DNA of 64,000 nucleotides from NCBI GenBank assembly GCA_021776785.1, contig JAJFFF010000052.1:204328-268327 (forward strand), given 5' to 3'. The DNA comes from Planctomycetota bacterium. Its GTDB lineage: Bacteria > Planctomycetota > PLA2. Below the pieces are notes generated by a model. That model searched no databases. It saw only the letters and a program-made list of their open reading frames with translations, and had not been told where the DNA came from. The position numbers and the translations under genes were made by a program. Shown here in pieces: positions 32,030-39,512 of the stretch (its first letter is position 1; each line of letters begins with the position of its first letter).

Positions 32030-34192
32030 ATGAAAGGTGTTCCGACAGCGTCTAACGCCGCGAGTCTGCTCGGCGTCCTCGTCGTGTTGTGGACCGGAGC
32101 GACGGCGCACGCGGATCCGGCCGACGTGTTTCCCGCGGAGACACTGGCGTACGTCGCGGTGGATCCGACGCCGCTACAGGAGGGCGCGCACGAACTCGAC
32201 TTCGGCAAGCTCCTGGCGGACCCCGCCCTCAAGAAGTTCTTAGCGCCCACGTTCGCGCGCCTCAACGTGAAGCCCGACAACGTGTTGTCGAGCCTCCTCG
32301 AGCGCATGTCGATGCCCGGATTGTGGCGCGGTCCCGCGGCGTTTGGTCTGCGCGGTTACGAAGTACGCATCGTGCAAAACGACGGCAAGGTGCAGCGCAT
32401 TCGCTTCGGCGCAAAGCAAGCGGGCGCGACGCAGATTCGTCAGATCGTCGGCGCGATGCTCTCGGTTCCGTTCGGGAAAAAGCCGCGCTTCGAGGTGACG
32501 CTCGACTTCTTGTGCATCGTTGAGCCAGGCCCCGAACTCGAAGCGTACCTCAAGGCGCTGCTCGAACTCGCGGTTGAAACAACAGACGTGACGGTCGCCG
32601 GCAAGAAGCTGACGCGCGTTCGATTCGCGTCCTACCACTTGTTCGGCGAAGTCGACTTCCAACAAACGCTGTTTGTGGAGCGGACCGGAAAGCGATGGGT
32701 GCTGGCGAGCGATCCGGAGCTGACGCGCTTGCAGCCGCGCGTACCCCTGTCGGCGACGAAGCGGTGGCGTCAGAGTCGCGATCGCCTGCTCGTGGCGCAC
32801 AAGCCGATCGTGTTCGGTTACTGGGATGCGCACCAGACGTGGCGCACATTTCGCAACCTCTGGCCGCTTGCGTTGGTGGAAGTCGCCGAGGACGCGGGGC
32901 TCGCCCATTGGCAAAGTTTGGCGTGCGCGGTTGAGTTGCACGATGGCGGCCTGCGCGAAAGTGTTGGCATATTGATCGACAAGGAGGCGGTCGGGTTTTG
33001 GACGCTCCTCGATGCGTTGCCGCCTGGCATGCGTTCACCGACGTTTACGCCGCCCGGCGCGTTGATGTTTCTTGGCACAAAGCACGAGGTGCGTGTGTTC
33101 CGCGAGCGGCTCAAGTCCGTCATGGACACCGTCGCACCCGGCAGCTTCCCGGCCATGGAAGACGCGATGAAGAAGTTCGTCGCGACGGGCGGGTACGACT
33201 GGCAAAAGGACCTGCTGCGCGCGCCGGGCGACGAGATTGCGGTCATGCTGATGCCGCCGCTTGAAGCGGGAGGGCTGCCGCGCTTTGTGCTGGGCGCCGA
33301 CTACACCGACGAAGAAGCGATGCGCAGCGTGATGGTGAAGTTTCGCCGACAGATGAAAAACTGGGCGTCGTACGACAGCCAGGACGTCGCATTGCCCAAC
33401 GGGTTGCGCGGCATCCAGTTGCTCGCACCAATCCCGATGCATCTGACGGTCGCCCTCGGACGCGGCCACCTGTTTGGGTCCAGCGATCCCCGGACGTTGG
33501 TGCGCGTGCTGGAGCAGTGGGGTAAGCCCGGTGCGAAGTCGCTTGTAGGCGACGACCCGGTGTTTCGTCGCAGCCTGCGCGGGGTGTGCGGCGGCGAGCC
33601 GACCGAGTGCATCGCGCTGGGGTACATCAACGTGCCCGCCTCGTTGGCTCTGATCCACGGTTGGAACAAGGGCTTTTGGCCGCGCGCCTGGTTCGATCGC
33701 AACGCCTTGCGCGACATTTCGGATGTCACGCGCCATCTCAAGGGCGTGGCCGCGGGGCTGCGGCGCCACGAGGATGGTGTGACGCTGGACGCGCAATCGC
33801 CGTTCGGCTTGTTGCTCCCGACGTTTAGTTGGTGGCTGCACGATCGTATCGAGCGGTTCCAAGCGCGCCGCGTCGCAGAAGCACAAGCGCGCGAACGCGA
33901 ACGGCTCGCGGCCCAATCACTCGCGCCCGACGCGCCGTACCTTGGCGTGACGTTGCAGCGTGCTCCGGTCACCGTGTTGTCCGCGGCCGAGAACTCGCCA
34001 GGCAAACGGGGCGGACTCGAAAAAGGCGACGTGATCGTCAAGGCGGCCGGCGAAGACGTCCGCAACCTCGATGACTTGCGCCGCGTGATGCTGCGCTACA
34101 AACCGGGTGACGAAGTTCCGTTCATCGTGAAGCGCGCCGAGAAAAGCGTGACCCTTGCGATTCAGCTGGGACGCCGTGGAGACTTCCGATGA
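32030..34192 (+). CDS. Secreted DUF3352-like protein with C-terminal PDZ domain
   Basis: A 720-aa exported protein with a signal peptide (about residues 10-28, ending TAHA) at ATG 32030; a much longer open frame upstream lacks signal features. PAETLAYVAVDPTPL near the N terminus resembles DUF3352, a domain of unknown function seen in many planctomycetes. Residues about 625-720 are a PDZ domain: YLGVTLQ, PGKRGGLEKGDVIVKAAG and VMLRYKPGDEVPFIVKR. No protease triad is seen, so it may bind peptides or act as an adaptor. The cupin gene starts within its stop codon. Confidence 0.7.
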   Translation: MKGVPTASNAASLLGVLVVLWTGATAHADPADVFPAETLAYVAVDPTPLQEGAHELDFGKLLADPALKKFLAPTFARLNVKPDNVLSSLLERMSMPGLWRGPAAFGLRGYEVRIVQNDGKVQRIRFGAKQAGATQIRQIVGAMLSVPFGKKPRFEVTLDFLCIVEPGPELEAYLKALLELAVETTDVTVAGKKLTRVRFASYHLFGEVDFQQTLFVERTGKRWVLASDPELTRLQPRVPLSATKRWRQSRDRLLVAHKPIVFGYWDAHQTWRTFRNLWPLALVEVAEDAGLAHWQSLACAVELHDGGLRESVGILIDKEAVGFWTLLDALPPGMRSPTFTPPGALMFLGTKHEVRVFRERLKSVMDTVAPGSFPAMEDAMKKFVATGGYDWQKDLLRAPGDEIAVMLMPPLEAGGLPRFVLGADYTDEEAMRSVMVKFRRQMKNWASYDSQDVALPNGLRGIQLLAPIPMHLTVALGRGHLFGSSDPRTLVRVLEQWGKPGAKSLVGDDPVFRRSLRGVCGGEPTECIALGYINVPASLALIHGWNKGFWPRAWFDRNALRDISDVTRHLKGVAAGLRRHEDGVTLDAQSPFGLLLPTFSWWLHDRIERFQARRVAEAQARERERLAAQSLAPDAPYLGVTLQRAPVTVLSAAENSPGKRGGLEKGDVIVKAAGEDVRNLDDLRRVMLRYKPGDEVPFIVKRAEKSVTLAIQLGRRGDFR

Positions 34193-34566
34193 CCGAGCCG
34201 ATGCGCGCTCTCACCCACGAGCTGCAGCCGTTGGTGCGAATGGAACTCAACGAAGCAGCCCTAGACGCGTTGACGTGGCGTGATTTCGGCAAGGGCGTCG
34301 AGCTCGCCAAACTTGCCCGCGAGGGGAAAGCGGGCCTCGTGCTGTACCGCGTGGCGGCGGACGCGCCCCGAGATGCGTTCGCGAGGCACCGACACACCGG
34401 CGGGGAGGCCTACGTCGTCCTCAAGGGCGTAATCGGCGACCAGTACGGTCGCTACCCCGCGGGCTCGTTCGTGTGGCTGCCGCCGACGTCAGAACACGAA
34501 CCGTGGGCCGAAGGCGAAACGATCGTGCTGGTGCTGTGGCCCGAGGGCGTCCAAGTCACTTCGTGA
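34189..34566 (+). CDS. ChrR-like cupin protein
   Basis: A 125-aa single cupin domain resembling the C-terminal zinc-binding cupin of ChrR anti-sigma factors. RHRHTGGEAYVVLKGVIGD supplies the His/His/Glu metal ligands, and PPTSEHEPWAEGETIVLVLW the second motif with a further His. The anti-sigma N-terminal domain is absent. ATG overlaps the stop of the PDZ gene by 4 nt. Confidence 0.8.
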   Translation: MTEPMRALTHELQPLVRMELNEAALDALTWRDFGKGVELAKLAREGKAGLVLYRVAADAPRDAFARHRHTGGEAYVVLKGVIGDQYGRYPAGSFVWLPPTSEHEPWAEGETIVLVLWPEGVQVTS

Positions 34567-34574
34567 ATTCTTGA

Positions 34575-34607
34575 TTGACGGCAAGTGTATTAGATGTACT
34601 AATACAC
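34575..34607 (+). promoter_or_regulatory. Promoter overlapping a GntR-type operator
   Basis: TTGACG (34575-34580) and TACTAA (34597-34602) are spaced 16 bp as -35 and -10 elements. The perfect inverted repeat GTGTATTAG-ATGTA-CTAATACAC (34585-34607) covers the spacer and -10. An AT-rich palindrome in GC-rich DNA directly before a gntR gene suggests autorepression. The ATG at 34615 lies so close to the -10 that the transcript would be leaderless or nearly so. Confidence 0.78.
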
Positions 34608-34614
34608 ATCGTAC

Positions 34615-35010
34615 ATGCGCTGGCGCGTCGATCCCTCCCATGCGGGGCCGATCTTTCAACAGATCGTGCAGCTTGTAGTGCGTGGCGTCGCAACCGGGCG
34701 ACTTGCGGTCGGCGAAAAGTTGCCGTCCGTGCGGGATCTAGCGCGCGAGCTCGTGATCAACCCAAACACGATCGCGAAGGCGTACCGCGAGCTGGAAGCC
34801 GACGGTGTGGTCGAGTCGCGACGGGGTTCCGGCACGTTCGTTGCGCCGCGCCGCGTCGTCTTTAAGTCGGACGAACGGCGGCGGCGTTTTCGCGCTGCGC
34901 TCGAAGTCGCTCTCTTGGAAGCGGTGTCGTTGGGATTAACGCCGCGTGAGGTGGACGAGGCCTACAAGTCGCTGCGCAAGCGGCTGCGCCTTGTGGAGGT
35001 CAAAAAATGA
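34615..35010 (+). CDS. GntR-family regulator, YtrA subfamily
   Basis: A 131-aa repressor with a winged-helix domain (residues 1-75): PIFQQIVQLVVRGVATGRL, GEKLPSVRDLARELVINPNT and YRELEADGVVESRRGSGTFV are the classical GntR helices and wing. It has the short C-terminal tail of the YtrA subfamily, which controls ABC transporter operons, as the downstream genes confirm. No ribosome-binding site precedes ATG 34615, in keeping with a leaderless message. Its stop overlaps the ABC gene by 4 nt. Confidence 0.92.
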   Translation: MRWRVDPSHAGPIFQQIVQLVVRGVATGRLAVGEKLPSVRDLARELVINPNTIAKAYRELEADGVVESRRGSGTFVAPRRVVFKSDERRRRFRAALEVALLEAVSLGLTPREVDEAYKSLRKRLRLVEVKK

Positions 35011-35903
35011 ACGACTCGACCCATCCGATCGAGTTCTGCGGACTGACGCACTACTACGGCGATCACTGCGCGATTCACGAGTTAAACTTGCGCGTGCCTC
35101 GCGGGTCGATTTTCGCTCTGCTCGGTCGCAATGGTGCGGGGAAATCTACCGCGCTGCGGTGTTTGCTCGGGCTGCAGGAGCCGACGCGCGGGACGACGCG
35201 AGTCCTCGGCCACGATTCTCATGCGATGCCGCCGTCTTTGCGCAACCGCATCGGTTTTGTGTCCGAAAACCACGGGCTGGTGGGTTGGATGCGCGTCCGC
35301 CACTTGATCCGTTTTCAGGCCGCTAGTTTCGCTTCGTTTGATGCGAACGCGTGCCGGGAGCAGGTCGCGCGCCTTGGAATTTCGGAAAAGCACCGCGTTT
35401 CGAAGCTCTCGCGCGGGCAGCGTGCGCAACTCGCGCTGGCGCTGGTAATCGCGCAGCAGCCCGAGGTCGTCGTGCTCGACGACCCGGCGTTGGGACTGGA
35501 CGCTGTGATCCGGCGCGAGTTTTTGGAGACGATGATTGAGCTCATCCAGGAGGAGGGCCGCACGTTGCTGTTCACGTCGCACTTGCTGGGTGATGTCGAG
35601 CGCGTCTGCGACCACGTGGCGATCCTCGACCAGGGTGTGTTGCGCGTGGATGCACCGCTCGACGTTGTGAAGCAGCGCGTGACGCGTGTGCGCGCGCAGT
35701 TTTCGGATACGCCGCCGGATGTGCCGGACCCGCCCGGCCTGGTTCATGCGCGCGAATTTCGCAACGAGCTGTCGTTCACGATGCTCGACGGAAACGGCGC
35801 GCTGGAGGATCAGCTCCGCGAACTCGGGGCGCGTGAAGTGCAGCGCGAGCCGCTGAGCTTGGAAGAGATCTTTGTGGACTACACGTCGGAGTCGCGCGCA
35901 TGA
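35007..35903 (+). CDS. ABC transporter ATP-binding protein (YtrB-like)
   Basis: A 298-aa ATPase. Walker A is GRNGAGKST (residues 40-48), the signature is LSRGQ (134-138) and Walker B is VVVLD (154-158). The residue after Walker B is Asp159, not the usual catalytic Glu (DDP rather than DEP), and the Q-loop position reads SEN; both could slow hydrolysis. Residues beyond 220 form a C-terminal extension typical of exporters. Operon context (GntR before, permease after) indicates a YtrBC-type envelope-stress or export system. Confidence 0.9.
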   Translation: MNDSTHPIEFCGLTHYYGDHCAIHELNLRVPRGSIFALLGRNGAGKSTALRCLLGLQEPTRGTTRVLGHDSHAMPPSLRNRIGFVSENHGLVGWMRVRHLIRFQAASFASFDANACREQVARLGISEKHRVSKLSRGQRAQLALALVIAQQPEVVVLDDPALGLDAVIRREFLETMIELIQEEGRTLLFTSHLLGDVERVCDHVAILDQGVLRVDAPLDVVKQRVTRVRAQFSDTPPDVPDPPGLVHAREFRNELSFTMLDGNGALEDQLRELGAREVQREPLSLEEIFVDYTSESRA

Positions 35904-36502
35904 TCCCCGTGTTCCTAAAGACGCTTTGCGAACTCTCGATCGTCGCGATTCCGATGTACATCGTTGCCGCCGTTGCCCAGTGGCAGATTGGCGCAACTCT
36001 GGCAAGCGGGCCGGGTTGGTCGATCATCGCCGGGATTGTTACGGGCGCCGTCCACGGTGTCGGTACGCGCAGCCGCCGTAACGATTTGTTCTGGGCCCAT
36101 CGTCCGGTATCGGCTGTGCGGATGCACACGGCCGAAGCTCTTGCGGCCGTTCTCGTTTGCTTCGTGTTCGCATTCATCCTTGTTGCCGTAGGCCAGTGGG
36201 TTGCGACCGATCCGGTGATGGTCGTGAAGTACGGGCGCGTTGTGCGAGCCGACATGCCGCTTCCATGGTCGGAGTTTCTTGTGCTCGGTGTGGTTGCGAC
36301 TGCCGCGTGGTCTGTCGTGTGGTTGGGATTGGGATCGCGTAGCGCCATACTCGGAATCGCTACGGTCGTGGTCGTCGGCGTCGCGGTGTACGACCTGGGG
36401 ACGCACGCGCGTACGACAGCGATGGCAGCGACGACGCTGGCCCTCGCGGCCATCGTCATCGCCGGCGTGCGCATCACGAGGCTAGCGCGGGGGCGCGTGT
36501 GA
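35900..36502 (+). CDS. ABC transporter permease-like membrane protein
   Basis: A 200-aa protein with about five to six hydrophobic segments (residues 5-28, 35-50, 78-100, 125-145, 148-165, 172-192). It has no recognised domain but its place directly after the ATPase, with a 4-nt ATGA overlap, makes it the likely membrane partner. It is much shorter than usual ABC-2 permeases (about 250-400 aa), so the membrane unit may also need the two proteins encoded next. Confidence 0.72.
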   Translation: MIPVFLKTLCELSIVAIPMYIVAAVAQWQIGATLASGPGWSIIAGIVTGAVHGVGTRSRRNDLFWAHRPVSAVRMHTAEALAAVLVCFVFAFILVAVGQWVATDPVMVVKYGRVVRADMPLPWSEFLVLGVVATAAWSVVWLGLGSRSAILGIATVVVVGVAVYDLGTHARTTAMAATTLALAAIVIAGVRITRLARGRV

Positions 36503-37701
36503 TGAGGGTTCGCGATTGGTTGCTCGGTGTGTTGTTGCTCGGAACCGCGCTCGTTTGGGCACGGACCGGACGTCTCGCCGCGACGGCTCGCTTTCACTTT
36601 GGGCGTCCCGAATGGAAGGGCAACCCGCTGGAGTACCAGGAGTTTGCACCCGCTAACGGGAACCGTCCGGGGCGTGATGTCGCCGCGGGTCTAAAGAGCG
36701 ACGGCGGCTTGCTCCAACGAAAGTCGCCCGACTACGATCCTCCGCGTACGCCCATCGCGCGGCGCATGACCGCCCGCAGCCGTGTGCTTCGCTACAGGCC
36801 CGGTGAGGAGATGTTCGCAGTGCCCGGCACCTGGACGTTTAAGGACGGGATCTTCGAGTATCGCGACGCGGCGGGGAAACTGCTGCAGCGCTTCGGAGCA
36901 GAGACCCGTCCCGGCGGTGAGGTCGTTGCGTTCGGCGATGTCGAAGAGATCGGTCGGTCGAGGCTGCTCGATCGAAAGCAAAAACGGCTGCACTGGGTCT
37001 TAGAGGACTATTCGCGTCCAATCGCCATGGGGGAGCCTCGGCGCTATCGTGTCGAGAAGATCGACATCGGAGGCTCGGGTCCGCTCGAGTTTCTTCGGGG
37101 TAACATCATCTGGAACGGGAAAGAGCTTGTGCTTCTTGGCCGTCCGCCAGAGTCGTTTCGCATTCCGTGGCGGCTCTCCGATGCCGAGCCTCTCGTGGTT
37201 CGTGCCAGCGCGACCCATGGCGTCCTGCGCAGCGTCCGTACGCCGCTCCATCCGACGGACCTTTGCTTTCAAGATCACGTGTTTTCCGGTGGCCAGGTGA
37301 CGCAATACGAGTTGCGGTCGCCCAATTCATCGCGCGCACTCACCGCACGATGGGCACTGCGCGGCCTGTCGTTGGTCCATCCGCCGTTGGGATCTCTCAT
37401 GTCGCACTTCACCGCAGGGCCAAGGAACTGGCGCGACCTACGCGGGCGGCTGTGGCTCGATCCGTACGTGGCCCAACGCGCGCAACCGCTGTGGTGCTGG
37501 CTCGCCTTTGCGCTCGGCCTCGTCTGCGCCTCCTACGCTTTTAGGTTCGCTCCGTCGCAGCGCGCTGTGTGGGCGTTAGCGGCGGTGTGCTTCGGGCTCG
37601 TCGCGTTGGCGTGGCTGCTCTTGTCGGTCGCACGCAGTCCGCGACGTGTGCCGGCCAGCGCACGCCAATCGTTGCCGACACTCTTTGGGGCGCACGTGTG
37701 A
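36502..37701 (+). CDS. Membrane-anchored protein of unknown function, paralogue A
   Basis: A 399-aa protein with an N-terminal helix (about residues 5-20), a large predicted extracytoplasmic region, and two helices near the C terminus (about 335-355 and 360-380). The segment HPPLGSLMSHFTAGPRN leads into the first C-terminal helix pair and is repeated in the next gene (QPPLASVVSAFTAGPRN), so the two are tandem paralogues. No family is recognised. Starts at ATG 36502 or GTG 36499 both overlap the permease stop. Confidence 0.65.
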   Translation: MRVRDWLLGVLLLGTALVWARTGRLAATARFHFGRPEWKGNPLEYQEFAPANGNRPGRDVAAGLKSDGGLLQRKSPDYDPPRTPIARRMTARSRVLRYRPGEEMFAVPGTWTFKDGIFEYRDAAGKLLQRFGAETRPGGEVVAFGDVEEIGRSRLLDRKQKRLHWVLEDYSRPIAMGEPRRYRVEKIDIGGSGPLEFLRGNIIWNGKELVLLGRPPESFRIPWRLSDAEPLVVRASATHGVLRSVRTPLHPTDLCFQDHVFSGGQVTQYELRSPNSSRALTARWALRGLSLVHPPLGSLMSHFTAGPRNWRDLRGRLWLDPYVAQRAQPLWCWLAFALGLVCASYAFRFAPSQRAVWALAAVCFGLVALAWLLLSVARSPRRVPASARQSLPTLFGAHV

Positions 37702-38945
37702 GACACATCCTCGGACTCCTTCTCCTGCTGGGAACTTGGGCGCTGTGTACACGCGCCTGGCGCGTCGTCGCCTTTGTGCATCACTATCAGGGCGCTCAAT
37801 CGTGGGCCGGCGAACTCGGCTCGCCGAGGACATGGTCTGCCGAGCGGGAACTCATGCAGCTGCTCCAGCGGCGCGGCGGTTGGCAGTGGTTTGGGGCGAA
37901 TCTCCCGCGCTACGCTGGTGGTACACGTGGCGCCAAGGCCGATCTCGCGGTTGCGGGATTGAACGGGCGCGAAGTCGCACGAATGCGTGGTGTCATCCGT
38001 ACGTCGCGCGGGCCTTCGCGCGACCCACAGTTTGTCTGGTCGCTGGAAAGGGGACTGTTCGTCTGCAGAAATCTATCGGGCGCCGTCGTCTCGACGATCG
38101 GCGCGACCGGGCAGGATGTCGACTCGCCTCAGCCGTTCGCCTCTATTCATCCAACCCACATCGTGGGCGTACACTTCGATCGCGAAGCCGGTCGAGCGTA
38201 TTGGACTCGGCCCGATCTTACGCGTGGCGATGTGAAGGATCGTCCGATTCGGATGCTCGTCACGTCGAAACCGGTGGGCGTCAAGAACTTCGACGTGCGA
38301 CTCGTGGATCCCGCCATGGTGGCGATTGGCAGCCACGAGATCGTTGGTACAACCGAGGAGCCCGGCTTCTGGCGAGTTCCTTGGAACATCGATCGCGAGT
38401 GGCCGTTCGGAACCCATGTCTCCAAGGGTACGCGCTGGATTCGAAGCATCGAGGCGCCGCTGCGTCCGCTCGCCATCAAGTTTCGCGAACACTCGTGGAC
38501 AAACGGTGCGCATCGAGTTCGCGATCTGTTGATGGTTCCCGCGCGCCAATACCGTTGGAGTGCCGTCGGGCTGTACGCCACCGCGATTTTGCAACCACCG
38601 CTGGCAAGTGTTGTATCCGCGTTCACGGCCGGGCCGCGCAATCTGGACACGATGTTGCGCAGGACGTGGCGCGACCCGATGGTTGCGGAAGGCGCGGACC
38701 CGCTTCTCGTTTGGATCTCGATCACGCTCGGCTTGCTGTGTGCGTATTGGGCGTGGCGTCAAGCGCGCGTGCAGTGTCCGCATGCTCGTTGGTTCTGGGT
38801 CGGAGCGTGCACGTTGCTCGGACCGATCGGGCTCTTGTGGATGCGCCTTTGTGTCTCCAAGGTGGCGGTCGTCGGCGCGCGTTCGGTTCGGTTCGTAGAA
38901 CCGTCGCGTGCGGCGCCGACGACCGTGCTTTCTGTGTGCGACTAG
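37698..38945 (+). CDS. Membrane-anchored protein of unknown function, paralogue B
   Basis: A 415-aa protein with the same plan as its upstream neighbour: N-terminal helix (LGLLLLLGTWAL), a long soluble part with VWSLERGLFVCRN and FWRVPWNIDREWPFG, the shared FTAGPRN motif near residue 310, and two C-terminal helices. In the first C-terminal helix the two proteins share the pattern LGLLCAYWAWR / LGLVCASYAFR. GTG at 37698 overlaps the preceding stop by 4 nt. It is the last gene of a five-gene coupled operon starting with the GntR regulator. Confidence 0.65.
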   Translation: MRHILGLLLLLGTWALCTRAWRVVAFVHHYQGAQSWAGELGSPRTWSAERELMQLLQRRGGWQWFGANLPRYAGGTRGAKADLAVAGLNGREVARMRGVIRTSRGPSRDPQFVWSLERGLFVCRNLSGAVVSTIGATGQDVDSPQPFASIHPTHIVGVHFDREAGRAYWTRPDLTRGDVKDRPIRMLVTSKPVGVKNFDVRLVDPAMVAIGSHEIVGTTEEPGFWRVPWNIDREWPFGTHVSKGTRWIRSIEAPLRPLAIKFREHSWTNGAHRVRDLLMVPARQYRWSAVGLYATAILQPPLASVVSAFTAGPRNLDTMLRRTWRDPMVAEGADPLLVWISITLGLLCAYWAWRQARVQCPHARWFWVGACTLLGPIGLLWMRLCVSKVAVVGARSVRFVEPSRAAPTTVLSVCD

Positions 38946-38948
38946 CTG

Positions 38949-39512
38949 CTACTTGCCGTCGTCTTTTTTGTGATCGTCGTCTTCGTGGTCATGGCCGTCT
39001 TCGTCATGGTCGTCATGGTCGTCGTGATCGCCATCCTCGCCATCCTCGTGGTCATGATCATGGTCGTCCTCGTCATGATCCGCATGGTCGTGATCATGAT
39101 CGTCTTCCCACTTCGCGTTGTACGTCTTGCCGCCGATCGCGATAACAAAGCGCGCGCCCTCCGGCTCGTCCTTCAATGCCGCATCGGTAAACGTCCAGGC
39201 ATGCCCGGACCCGGCGCCCTTGATCTGCTTCGGACCCGCTTTGGTCTTTAGGTTGAGCGTCGGCGGGGACGTGAGCTTGGTGTCTTTCATCTCCTCGCCC
39301 ATGTACGCCCAAATCATGACCTTGCCGGCTTTGTGGTCGACTTTGACCTCCAAGAAACCCTCGTGCTGGCCGAGCTCAATCAAGTGCCCGCCGTGCTTGG
39401 GGTTGTGCGCGTGGTCATCGTGCCCGCAACCCTCGCCGTTGTGGTCATGGTCGTCTTTGCCGCAGCCCATGACTGCAAGACTCACCAGCGTGAGTGTGAT
39501 CCATCGAATCAT
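38949..39512 (-). CDS. His/Asp-rich metal-binding lipoprotein
   Basis: A 187-aa lipoprotein (lipobox VMGC|GK) encoded last in the metal-efflux operon. The mature N terminus is His-rich (DDHDHNGEGCGHDDHAHN). A central beta-rich domain of about 100 residues follows, with GHLIELGQHEGFLEVKVDHKAGKV at its start. The final 50 or so residues are almost entirely H, D, E and K. The tail is an obvious low-complexity metal sponge or chaperone. The ATG overlaps the stop of the RND gene. Confidence 0.8.
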   Translation of the reverse strand: MIRWITLTLVSLAVMGCGKDDHDHNGEGCGHDDHAHNPKHGGHLIELGQHEGFLEVKVDHKAGKVMIWAYMGEEMKDTKLTSPPTLNLKTKAGPKQIKGAGSGHAWTFTDAALKDEPEGARFVIAIGGKTYNAKWEDDHDHDHADHDEDDHDHDHEDGEDGDHDDHDDHDEDGHDHEDDDHKKDDGK

